DNA of 64,000 bases. Origin: Bacteroidales bacterium (lineage in GTDB: Bacteria; Bacteroidota; Bacteroidia; Bacteroidales; F082). Made by a program: the position numbers and the translations under genes. The first letter of the stretch is position 1. Every line of letters starts with the position of its first letter. A model generated the notes under the pieces. That model worked only from the letters and a program-made list of their open reading frames with translations, was not told the DNA's origin and searched no databases. The stretch is taken from the NCBI GenBank assembly GCA_016291135.1, contig JAEFAE010000002.1:176458-240457 (forward strand). The letters are read 5' to 3'. Positions 1 to 7,957 of the stretch are shown here, piece by piece.

Positions 1-176
1 AACTGATCAGAAGGCTCAAAGCAGCGGGGTGTTGGTTTTTGGAAGAGGGAACGAATCACAGCTGGTGGTGGAGCCCTATCACGAATCGGAAATTCCAGGT
101 TCCGAGGCATGCGGCTCACGACATCGGCTGGAACCTCTTAAAAGACATTGAAAGACAATCTGGGGTCAAATTTTAA
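1..176 (+). CDS. hicA: HicA-family mRNA interferase toxin, 5' end cut by window edge
   Basis: Reading frame 3 is open from the left edge to a TAA at 174-176 and gives about 57 residues. The translation has the HicA layout: a basic start (RRLKAAG), a Gly-x-Asn-His segment where HicA has its catalytic Gly-x-His, Trp-rich strands, then PRHAAHDIGWNLLKDIERQSG, matching the C-terminal 'VPRH...ikkGTLksIlkqaG' helix of the family. HicA toxins are double-stranded-RNA-binding-fold ribonucleases that cut mRNA. The partner hicB starts 18 nt downstream. The N-terminus lies outside the window, so intactness cannot be judged. Confidence 0.7.
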   Translation, partial: LIRRLKAAGCWFLEEGTNHSWWWSPITNRKFQVPRHAAHDIGWNLLKDIERQSGVKF

Positions 177-194
177 CCTAAAGGAGAAAGCAAT

Positions 195-581
195 ATGAAG
201 ACAACAGTAATCATTGAGATGAACAGCGATGGCAGTTACACAGCCGTACCACAACATGATTTTGAAATTGGTTTTTTTGGCGAAGGCAAAACGGTAGAGA
301 AAGCCATCGCAGATCTCAACAACTCGCTCTTGGAAGCCAGAAAACACCTTCCGGACCTTCCTGATATGGAGTGGGATCTCCGATTCGACACGGCCAGCTT
401 TCTTCAGTACTTCAGCGACCGGATGAGTCTCGCAGGGTTACAAACCATCACGGGGATTAATCGTAAACAGTTGAGCCATTATGTAACAGGACACAGTCGT
501 CCTTCAGCAGCCACCGTTCGAAAAATACAGGCTGGAATCGACCGATTTTCGCAACAATTAAGTCAGGTTTGCTTGATTTAA
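195..581 (+). CDS. hicB: HicB-family antitoxin with C-terminal helix-turn-helix
   Basis: 128 residues. The N-terminal ~55 residues fit the HicB partial RNase-H fold (VIIEMNSDGSYTAVPQ, then a FFGEGKTVEKAIADL helix), which binds and blocks HicA. Residues ~80-118 (MSLAGLQTITGINRKQLSHY, then SRPSAATVRKI) form a lambda-repressor/XRE-like helix-turn-helix that would bind the operon's own promoter. The ATG follows an aaaggag sequence 8-10 nt upstream, a real Shine-Dalgarno and rare in this window. It lies 18 nt after the hicA stop, so the two are one operon in the usual toxin-first order. The DNA-binding fold differs from that of the second HicB at 1168-1503. Confidence 0.8.
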   Translation: MKTTVIIEMNSDGSYTAVPQHDFEIGFFGEGKTVEKAIADLNNSLLEARKHLPDLPDMEWDLRFDTASFLQYFSDRMSLAGLQTITGINRKQLSHYVTGHSRPSAATVRKIQAGIDRFSQQLSQVCLI

Positions 582-591
582 GAACCTCAAA

Positions 592-870
592 CTATCTCTT
601 CTTCATCCGCTCCCGCTGTTGCTCCAAATGTCGGTACTGAGCGCCGCGTCTAACTTGCTCCGGATTGAAAACGGTATAAACCTCCATGCCTTTCATTGTC
701 TTATCGAGCACTTCTTTTCGATGAGTAAAGTATTTTTCCTCGTCATATTTTTCGATATTGCTCTTGCGCAACCGCATGTGTCCGTCCCGCCTGATTTCAT
801 AGCCCAGAAAATTGATATAGAAGTTACTGTTGCCCTCGCCTTTGCCCCAGAAGAACGGGAAATGGATATT
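592..870 (-). pseudogene. C-terminal fragment of a reverse-transcriptase-like protein
   Basis: The minus-strand frame is open from a stop at 871-873 down to the stop at 592. It reads ...FWGKGEGNSNFYINFLGYEI, then RRDGHMRLRKSNIEKYDEEK, then a basic Gln/Arg-rich tail. The 'NFLGY-x-I-x-x-DG-x-x-RLRKS' pattern is the motif E / thumb boundary of bacterial reverse transcriptases (retron, DGR and group II-like enzymes). No palm domain or YADD box lies upstream in any minus frame, so this is a decayed 3' end and not a working gene. An ATG at 777 could give a 61-residue peptide. It sits between a HicAB pair and tRNA-Gln, as expected of integrated-element debris. Family assignment rests on this short motif alone. 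Confidence 0.5.
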
Positions 871-969
871 CTATTAGAAAAAACAGCAAAATATTATTCG
901 GGATGATCAATGTAGGAAAAACAAGGCGTTTTTGTTCATTTGGTGGACAAATGGTGGACGCGGAGGGCA

Positions 970-1007
970 TAAAAAAAGTATCAACCTGTTGATTATCAGA
1001 TTGATAC
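970..1007 (-). terminator. Rho-independent terminator of tRNA-Gln
   Basis: Arms GTATCAA (978-984) and TTGATAC (1001-1007) with an inner CTG/CAG pairing. On the minus strand they are followed by seven T residues (977-971). It lies 14 nt past the tRNA 3' end. Confidence 0.75.
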
Positions 1008-1020
1008 TGAATATTTTGAG

Positions 1021-1093
1021 TTGCCCAACCAGGGTTCGAACCTGGACTTTACTGATCCAGAGTCAGTCGTGTTGCCAATTACACCATTGGGCA
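1021..1093 (-). tRNA. tRNA-Gln (anticodon CTG)
   Basis: The minus strand folds into a full cloverleaf. The acceptor TGCCCAA pairs with TTGGGCA, the D stem is GTGT/ACAC, the anticodon stem is ACTGA/TCAGT around loop CTCTGGA (anticodon CTG, reading CAG), and the T arm is CCAGG-TTCGAAC-CCTGG. The discriminator is A and CCA is not encoded. tRNA 3' ends are common integration sites, and the sequence past this 3' end holds RT debris and a HicAB pair. Confidence 0.95.
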
Positions 1094-1106
1094 ATCATTG
1101 CGACTG

Positions 1107-1114
1107 CAAAAATA
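1107..1114 (-). promoter_or_regulatory. -7 box for tRNA-Gln
   Basis: TATTTTTG on the minus strand (TAnnTTTG), 13 nt upstream of the mature tRNA 5' end. Confidence 0.65.
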
Positions 1115-1167
1115 CACTTTTTTTATTTTATGCAAGGAAAAAAAAGAGTTTTTTTTGTTGCCATGGT

Positions 1168-1503
1168 TTACAAGACCGCTTTGGCTAAACTTTCTCTTAC
1201 GAAAGCATTAAGAGACATTCCGTACTCTTGGGCCATGGCTGCGGCTTTGGCGTGTAGTTCAGCTGGAATGCGGATGTTAAAACTGCCGCTATACGATTTG
1301 TGTAAAGGAATATCGTTTTCCTTACAGTGGTTGATATAGTCATCCACAGCATTCATAAAGTCTTCTTTTAGTTCGGCGAGGGTTTGACCTTCGTAGGTGA
1401 CAAGTGTTCCTTTGTCCAAGCCAAGCACTTTTCCGTATAGCGTGTTGTCTTGCAATTCGGCTTCGATGCTGCCGATAAATCCTTTGTATCTCAGTGTTTC
1501 CAT
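1168..1503 (-). CDS. hicB: HicB-family antitoxin with ribbon-helix-helix-type C-terminus
   Basis: 111 residues from METLRYKGF. An in-frame ATG at 1536 exists, but it lies inside hicA, and family length favours 1503. Residues 1-60 fit the HicB fold (YKGFIGSIEAELQDNTLYGKV, then VTYEGQTLAELKEDFMNAVDDY). The end (FNIRIPAELHAKAAAMAQ, then GMSLNAFVRESL) is a classic Arc/MetJ ribbon-helix-helix that would bind palindromic operators such as those at 1766-1784 and 1856-1871. It neutralises the HicA encoded 1 nt upstream. Confidence 0.88.
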   Translation of the reverse strand: METLRYKGFIGSIEAELQDNTLYGKVLGLDKGTLVTYEGQTLAELKEDFMNAVDDYINHCKENDIPLHKSYSGSFNIRIPAELHAKAAAMAQEYGMSLNAFVRESLAKAVL

Positions 1504-1504
1504 T

Positions 1505-1762
1505 TTATAGTAATTTGTTTTCTTCCAGAAAATCAACGATATCTTTTAAAGCCTTTTCCTTGATAATACTTTTGGGATGTGGTTTGTGGGCCAAATACTG
1601 GATTCGTTTATCCTTATTAAAGAACTTCACCCGTGATCCGGAGGTTTTTCCTTTATTATCTTTCTCAAAACCCAACTGATAAAGAAGCGTCTCCAATTCT
1701 TCAAAGGTGAAATCCTTCGGTAGTTGGAGAATTCTCTTCTTTAACTTCTCTTCCCGAGTCAT
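1505..1762 (-). CDS. hicA: HicA-family mRNA interferase toxin
   Basis: 85 residues from MTREEKLKKRIL. The ATG at 1762 is preferred over 1825 because the promoter -7 box lies at 1784-1791. The protein has the HicA dsRBD-like layout: DFTFEELETLLYQLGFEKDN, a basic strand with SGSRVKFFN where shorter HicAs carry the catalytic GSH, HKPHP strand, then the closing helix (LKDIVDFLEENKLL). This longer form is common in Bacteroidota. Its stop is 1 nt from the hicB start, so the operon is toxin-antitoxin and probably translationally coupled. Confidence 0.85.
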   Translation of the reverse strand: MTREEKLKKRILQLPKDFTFEELETLLYQLGFEKDNKGKTSGSRVKFFNKDKRIQYLAHKPHPKSIIKEKALKDIVDFLEENKLL

Positions 1763-1765
1763 ATA

Positions 1766-1784
1766 GCAACTAAATTTTAGTTGC
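1766..1784. promoter_or_regulatory. Palindromic candidate HicB operator at the hicAB start site
   Basis: GCAACTAAATTTTAGTTGC is a perfect 9-bp inverted repeat around one base. It abuts the hicAB -7 box (1784-1791) and covers the expected transcription start, 4 nt before the hicA ATG. Ribbon-helix-helix antitoxins bind such short palindromes. That it is the operator is inferred from position and from the second copy at 1856-1871. Confidence 0.55.
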
Positions 1785-1791
1785 AAAAATA
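1784..1791 (-). promoter_or_regulatory. -7 box of the second hicAB operon
   Basis: TATTTTTG on the minus strand, with a TTG (-33 type) at 1813-1811, 19 nt away. It overlaps the edge of the 1766-1784 palindrome by one base. Confidence 0.6.
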
Positions 1792-1855
1792 ATACCTTTT
1801 TCCAAATAAACAAGGGTGAACGCAAAAAACAATAAAAATAAAAAAATCAGTAAAA

Positions 1856-1871
1856 AACTAAAAATTTAGTT
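1856..1871. promoter_or_regulatory. Second AACTAAA...TTTAGTT palindrome, overlapping the -33 region of the 1929 operon
   Basis: AACTAAAAATTTAGTT repeats the 1766-1784 palindrome with slightly different spacing. Its right arm contains the TTG (1870-1872) that sits 18 nt upstream of the forward -7 box. If HicB binds here, it could act on the divergent lipoprotein/BlaI/M56 operon as well as on hicAB. This is inference. Confidence 0.4.
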
Positions 1872-1890
1872 GCAAGATTAAAATAATTGT

Positions 1891-1898
1891 TATATTTG
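1891..1898 (+). promoter_or_regulatory. -7 box of the LRR-BlaI-M56 operon
   Basis: TATATTTG, 31 nt before the ATG at 1929, with TTG at 1870-1872 as -33. Confidence 0.7.
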
Positions 1899-1928
1899 CA
1901 GCGTTAAAGGAATAAAAAAGGCTGAATC

Positions 1929-2852
1929 ATGGTTGCAAAAAAAGTCCTCTTCGGTTTATTGGCACTGCTGCTGATGGCCTCGTGCGCAGCACTCAGAGGC
2001 TATGACGATACCGTGGAAAAACTCAATCTCGCCAACAAAAACCTGAAACGGGTCCCTTCTTATATAAAGAGGTATAGAAACCTGAAGGAACTCAATCTCG
2101 AAAGGAACCGGATCAAGCATATTCCCGCCTGGGTTGCCTCCCTCGACAGCCTCAAGGAAATCAACCTCAACAACAACCAGCTGCGACTGACCAAAGCGGA
2201 TGTCCGGCACCTGGCCAAGGTCAACCGCCTCCTGATGACGGACAACGGCATCCAAAAACTGCCGAGCAACATGGGCGAACTGCAATGCAAGACCCTGGTG
2301 ATGGCGCGCAACAAGATCCAAACGCTACCGGCTTCCTTCGCTGAGATGAAGAACCTGCGCAACATCATCTTCTATGAAAACGACTTTGCAGCGATTCCGG
2401 AGTGCATCGCCCAACTGACCTCCCTTCATGAGATGGACTTCTACAAGAACCATATCCAAGTCATCCCCGATTTCATCGGAAGCCTCGACAGCCTTGAACA
2501 GCTCTATGTTGCTTACAATGAGATCGAGGTGATTCCCGATACCTTGAGGAACCTGAAACACCTCAAATACTTCTATGTACACCATAACCGAATCAAGTTC
2601 TTGCCGTCTTGGATGGGTGAAATGACCTCCTTGGAACGCGTGGGGGTGGGCCACAACCAACTGCTGGAACTCCCCGACCTGAGCAAGTTGACATCACTTA
2701 CCGATTTCGACTGTGAGAACAACCTGCTCATGGATTTCCCATGGCAACTGCTGGAACTGCCCAAGTTGGAGGTCTTGGTGCTTTTCGACAATCCTTTTTC
2801 CTTGACGAAAGAGGAGAAACATGAACTTGAAATGATGGAAATTAATTTTTAA
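1929..2852 (+). CDS. Leucine-rich-repeat lipoprotein
   Basis: 307 residues. A lipoprotein signal peptide (KKVLFGLLALLLMASC) puts the lipidated cysteine at residue 19. From about residue 27 to the end there are ~11 leucine-rich repeats of 22-24 residues (pattern LKELNLERNRIKHIPAWVAS), ending with LEVLVLFDNPF. LRRs form a curved protein-binding solenoid, so this is a membrane-anchored envelope protein with an unknown partner. It is first in an apparent operon with the BlaI-type repressor (11 nt downstream) and the M56 peptidase, which suggests a role in sensing envelope state. The function is not established by sequence. Confidence 0.8.
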   Translation: MVAKKVLFGLLALLLMASCAALRGYDDTVEKLNLANKNLKRVPSYIKRYRNLKELNLERNRIKHIPAWVASLDSLKEINLNNNQLRLTKADVRHLAKVNRLLMTDNGIQKLPSNMGELQCKTLVMARNKIQTLPASFAEMKNLRNIIFYENDFAAIPECIAQLTSLHEMDFYKNHIQVIPDFIGSLDSLEQLYVAYNEIEVIPDTLRNLKHLKYFYVHHNRIKFLPSWMGEMTSLERVGVGHNQLLELPDLSKLTSLTDFDCENNLLMDFPWQLLELPKLEVLVLFDNPFSLTKEEKHELEMMEINF

Positions 2853-2863
2853 AAACACTGAAT

Positions 2864-3238
2864 ATGAAAGAGTTAACCAAAGCAGAGGAACAAGTGATGC
2901 AGGTGCTGTGGAGCATCGGGCAGGGCTTCGCCAACGAGATCATGGCAGCTTTCCCCGAACCGAAACCGGCCTATAACACGGTGCTTACCGTTATCAAGAT
3001 CCTCGAAAACAAGGGCTTCGTGAAGCACGAGACCTTCTGCCGGGCAAACCGTTACCAGCCTGCCATCAGCAAGGAGGAATACTCCCAGAGCTTCCTTGGA
3101 AGCGTGGTGGAACGCTACTTCAACAACTCCTACCTCGACCTGGTGTCGGCCTTCGCCAAGAAGGAGAACTTCAGCCTGGAAGAGCTGGAGTCCTTAAAGA
3201 AAATGATTGACGATGCCATTGAGGACGAAAAGAAATAA
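2864..3238 (+). CDS. BlaI/MecI/CopY-family transcriptional repressor
   Basis: 124 residues. The N-terminal ~75 residues are the winged helix of the family (LTKAEEQVMQVLWSIGQGFA, then KPAYNTVLTVIKILENKGFV with the recognition helix, then the wing). The C-terminal ~45 residues form the dimerisation helices (FLGSVVERYFNN, FSLEELESLKKMID). BlaI-type repressors are normally cleaved or released when a partner M56 membrane peptidase (BlaR1/MecR1) is activated, and that partner starts 3 nt downstream. Likely targets are its own operon and possibly cell-wall-stress genes. No beta-lactamase gene is nearby, so a beta-lactam role is not supported. Confidence 0.88.
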   Translation: MKELTKAEEQVMQVLWSIGQGFANEIMAAFPEPKPAYNTVLTVIKILENKGFVKHETFCRANRYQPAISKEEYSQSFLGSVVERYFNNSYLDLVSAFAKKENFSLEELESLKKMIDDAIEDEKK

Positions 3239-3241
3239 GCC

Positions 3242-4954
3242 ATGAACACACAAGCATTATTTACCGAATACCTTCTCCCCATTGCCATCGGCCTGATGGT
3301 GCTGTGGGTGGCTTATCGTCTGCTGTTCACCAACAGCAACCGGTTCCAATTCAATCGCTTCTACCTGCTTACGGCGATGCTGTTTTCGTTGGCGTTGCCT
3401 TTGTTTGGACTGCTGATGGGACAAAGCACGCCCCAAGTGGTGGCTTTCAAGCATCATTTGTTAGGCGGCTTCATGCTCAACGAAATCACCATCTCATACG
3501 GCGACCCGACAGCGGTGACCTTGCCCGAGGTGGAAGTCGCGTCGCCCACCAGAATCGATGTCTCGCTCTGGCAAGTGCTGTGCATCATCTACTTGATTGG
3601 TGTGGCAGTGTCGGCCTTGTTTTTCCTCTTCAAGATGGGCAAACTGGTCGTCATGATCATCCGCTCGCCCAAGCGCAAGATGGATGGCTATACCATGGTG
3701 TTCACCCACAAGGAACATGGCCCCTATTCGTTCTTCCGCTATGCCTTCTTCACGGATGAGAAGGTCAATCCCGACATCATCCGCCATGAGTTGAGCCATA
3801 TCAGCCACCACCATTCGTGGGACATCCTGATGGTGGAGCTGATGAAGATTATCCAATGGTTCAACCCCTTCATCTATTTCTATAAAAGAGAACTCCAGAG
3901 CCTGCACGAATACATCGCCGACGATGACGTGGTGGCCAACGGTGTTGATAAACGAAACTACATGATGCTGATCTTGCAGCAGTGCACGGCCGTCGATTTC
4001 AGCGACATGAGCAATAATTTCAGTTTAATCTTAACCAAAAAACGTATCAAGATGATTACAAAACATGAAAAGGCCAAAGGCTTCTGGTGGAAGCTGTTGG
4101 CAACGTTGCCCGTGTTGGCGCTATTGCTGATTGTCAACGCAAGGGCATCGGCACAACAAGTGAAAAAAACGGACGAGACCGTCTATGAGATCAGCACCAA
4201 AGACATCACCAATGTCAAGATCAAGAAGGTCGATAACGACAGCATCTACCAAATCGTGGAAGTGATGCCCGAATTTCCCGGTGGCACGGAAAAGATGATG
4301 GATTATCTCTCCAAAAACATCAAATATCCTGAAGCAGCCAAGGAGAAAGGCATCAGTGGCAGGGTGTTCCTGAGTTTTGTGATTGAAAAAGACGGTGCGG
4401 TCTCTGATGTCAAAGTGGTAAAAGGGATTGGGAAAGAATGCGACGACGAGGCGCTCCGCGTGGTGAAGGCCATGCCCAAATGGAAGCCGGGCCTGATGAA
4501 GGGCAAACCGGTCCGTGTCAGCTACATGCTTCCCATCTTCTTCAAGTTGGATGAGAGTGAAAAGTATGCTCCCGTCAAGGGAGAGACGGTTGCTCCCCAA
4601 GCCGATTTGAAACCCGGTAAGGATGGTGTTTGGGACATCGCTGAAACGATGCCTGAGTATCCGGGTGGCATGGATGGCCTGAGGGCTTTTATGCAGGATA
4701 ACCTGACCATGCCCAAGAAGTACAAAGAAATGGATACCAAGGCGGAATACCGTGTCTTTGTGCAGTTTGTGGTCGCCGAAGACGGCTCCATAACCAATGT
4801 GGAGCTGAAGAAGCCCGAGCCTTCCAAGAAAGACCTTAACGACGAGGCGGTCCGCGTGGTGAAATCCATGCCGAAATGGAAACCTGGCACCGTGGATGGC
4901 AAGCCTGTCAAGGTGAGATATATGCTGCCGGTATTGTTTAAATTGGGTAAATGA
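3242..4954 (+). CDS. M56 (BlaR1-like) membrane metallopeptidase with two TonB C-terminal domains
   Basis: 570 residues. N-terminal membrane helices (~10-30, 40-60, 108-132) are followed by the zinc peptidase motif HELSH at 182-186, with a downstream LHEYIADD as glutamate ligand. A further membrane helix (~283-303) leads to a periplasmic part. That part has two TonB-C-like domains (~345-432 and ~470-568), each with a 'P-G-G...YP...G.V.v.FvV..DG.v..v' pattern and ending in WKPG...KP-V-V/R-Y-MLP. There is no penicillin-binding sensor domain. Known M56/BlaI pairs use proteolysis to relieve repression. The tandem TonB-C tail suggests sensing of an outer-membrane or periplasmic partner instead of beta-lactams (inference). 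Confidence 0.87.
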   Translation: MNTQALFTEYLLPIAIGLMVLWVAYRLLFTNSNRFQFNRFYLLTAMLFSLALPLFGLLMGQSTPQVVAFKHHLLGGFMLNEITISYGDPTAVTLPEVEVASPTRIDVSLWQVLCIIYLIGVAVSALFFLFKMGKLVVMIIRSPKRKMDGYTMVFTHKEHGPYSFFRYAFFTDEKVNPDIIRHELSHISHHHSWDILMVELMKIIQWFNPFIYFYKRELQSLHEYIADDDVVANGVDKRNYMMLILQQCTAVDFSDMSNNFSLILTKKRIKMITKHEKAKGFWWKLLATLPVLALLLIVNARASAQQVKKTDETVYEISTKDITNVKIKKVDNDSIYQIVEVMPEFPGGTEKMMDYLSKNIKYPEAAKEKGISGRVFLSFVIEKDGAVSDVKVVKGIGKECDDEALRVVKAMPKWKPGLMKGKPVRVSYMLPIFFKLDESEKYAPVKGETVAPQADLKPGKDGVWDIAETMPEYPGGMDGLRAFMQDNLTMPKKYKEMDTKAEYRVFVQFVVAEDGSITNVELKKPEPSKKDLNDEAVRVVKSMPKWKPGTVDGKPVKVRYMLPVLFKLGK

Positions 4955-4983
4955 AAAAAGGGGTCGTGAGACCCCTTTTTTCA
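4952..4983. terminator. Bidirectional terminator between the M56 gene and glnS
   Basis: AAAAAAGGGGTC / GACCCCTTTTTT around a GTGA loop. The A- and T-tracts make it usable by both convergent genes. It fills the whole gap between stop codons. Confidence 0.9.
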
Positions 4984-6726
<1,743 letters not shown>

Positions 6727-6755
6727 AATCGTTCCGTTTAGGATGATACAAACTG

Positions 6756-6763
6756 CAAAAATA
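6756..6763 (-). promoter_or_regulatory. -7 box of glnS
   Basis: TATTTTTG on the minus strand, 30 nt before the chosen ATG (6726). It rules out the longer start at 6795. Confidence 0.65.
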
Positions 6764-6801
6764 ACAATTCTGTAAGAAATATCAAAATAGTCCAACAGCT
6801 T

Positions 6802-7926
6802 CTAAAGCGGCTTGCTAAAGACGCGGATGCACGCAATGTCGGACTGCTCGTCGTTTGCGGTGAATTCAATGAAGATGTCGACTCCCAAGTCCTCGCTGTG
6901 ACACAATTGCTGGGTGATAACGTATTGGCCGTCGCGATGATCGGAGACGATGGTGGTATCCTTGAGTAGGGTTGGGTCTTTCTCGTAATCAAGCACGTTT
7001 TTGATGGGGAATCCGATGGCTACAGGCTTGCTAGTGATATGCCAACCCTCATCGTATTCTTCGACTTGCGCAAAGCCGCAAAGGGGACTTTTCACGGTGT
7101 ATTCGCTGATGATTCCGTCTTTTACAACAAAATGAGCCAACACTGCTCCGTCACTCACGACATCGTTGTTTTCGTCCAATCCATTCGGTTTGCCGCCAAC
7201 GATACACCAATCGAGGAAGGTGCCACTGTATCGTCCAATGGCATTCATTAGAATGACCGATTCGGGATCCTGCTCAAAGGTCTTGCCATTCCAGTTGTAC
7301 TTGATGGGCCAGAAATCGTCGTTAGAGAAGATAACGGATTCGTTGGCGAAAAGCAGACAGTTGAAATGGCCGCGGAGGAAATAATCGGAGGCAATTTGGA
7401 ATGACTCGGGAAACAACGTGTTGATATCGCGGTCGGTCAAGACCCCGTCTTTGTATTCCACGGCGAAAACCTCCCGATGGCAGTCTTCCTCTTCCAGTTG
7501 GTAGCCGAAGGCATTTTCTGTCACAATCCCCATCCACGAGTCGTCGAAGGTCTGAAAGCATTGTAACTCGAATTGGGCCACAAGCATGTTGTCGGGTTCT
7601 TCGCTGCCCCTTGGGATGAAATAGTCATATTTCAGGTTGGTTTTCGATACCAATTCGCACACGTCTTCTTCTGTATCGTATCCGTACTGTTCCAGCGATT
7701 GGGCGGCTTCGAAGGCAGGTTTCACCTTGGGATGCTGGGTCTTTAGGCAATCCCAGAACAACTGGGCCATATTTTCCTCAGGCTCAACATAGCAGTATCC
7801 CGACTCTGGTTTGGGCGTCTCGCCGCTGACGTTGTCGGACGTATCCGTAACGCCAGATGGATGACGCTCGCATGCAAAACAGGATAGGAATAGTAGCACT
7901 AAAAAGGTGGTTTTTGCTGCTTTCAT
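6802..7926 (-). CDS. Lipoprotein of unknown function
   Basis: 374 residues with a signal peptide ending in LFLSCFAC (lipidated Cys at about residue 19), then a low-complexity linker. The mature part is acidic and rich in aromatic residues, with several cysteines (CELV, CFQTF, CLLF, CIVGG, CGFAQ) that could form disulfides. I recognise no family. It starts 31 nt after the C69 dipeptidase stop with no promoter between, so the two are probably co-transcribed and both envelope-located. Confidence 0.7.
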   Translation of the reverse strand: MKAAKTTFLVLLFLSCFACERHPSGVTDTSDNVSGETPKPESGYCYVEPEENMAQLFWDCLKTQHPKVKPAFEAAQSLEQYGYDTEEDVCELVSKTNLKYDYFIPRGSEEPDNMLVAQFELQCFQTFDDSWMGIVTENAFGYQLEEEDCHREVFAVEYKDGVLTDRDINTLFPESFQIASDYFLRGHFNCLLFANESVIFSNDDFWPIKYNWNGKTFEQDPESVILMNAIGRYSGTFLDWCIVGGKPNGLDENNDVVSDGAVLAHFVVKDGIISEYTVKSPLCGFAQVEEYDEGWHITSKPVAIGFPIKNVLDYEKDPTLLKDTTIVSDHRDGQYVITQQLCHSEDLGVDIFIEFTANDEQSDIACIRVFSKPL

Positions 7927-7957
7927 CTTCGTATCGATCCAACTTCCATCTTCTTTT

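Noticed and set aside
906..1020. Integrase remnant or att site next to tRNA-Gln
   Set aside because: No readable recombinase fragment and no direct repeat of the tRNA 3' end in the window; the hairpin there is the tRNA terminator.
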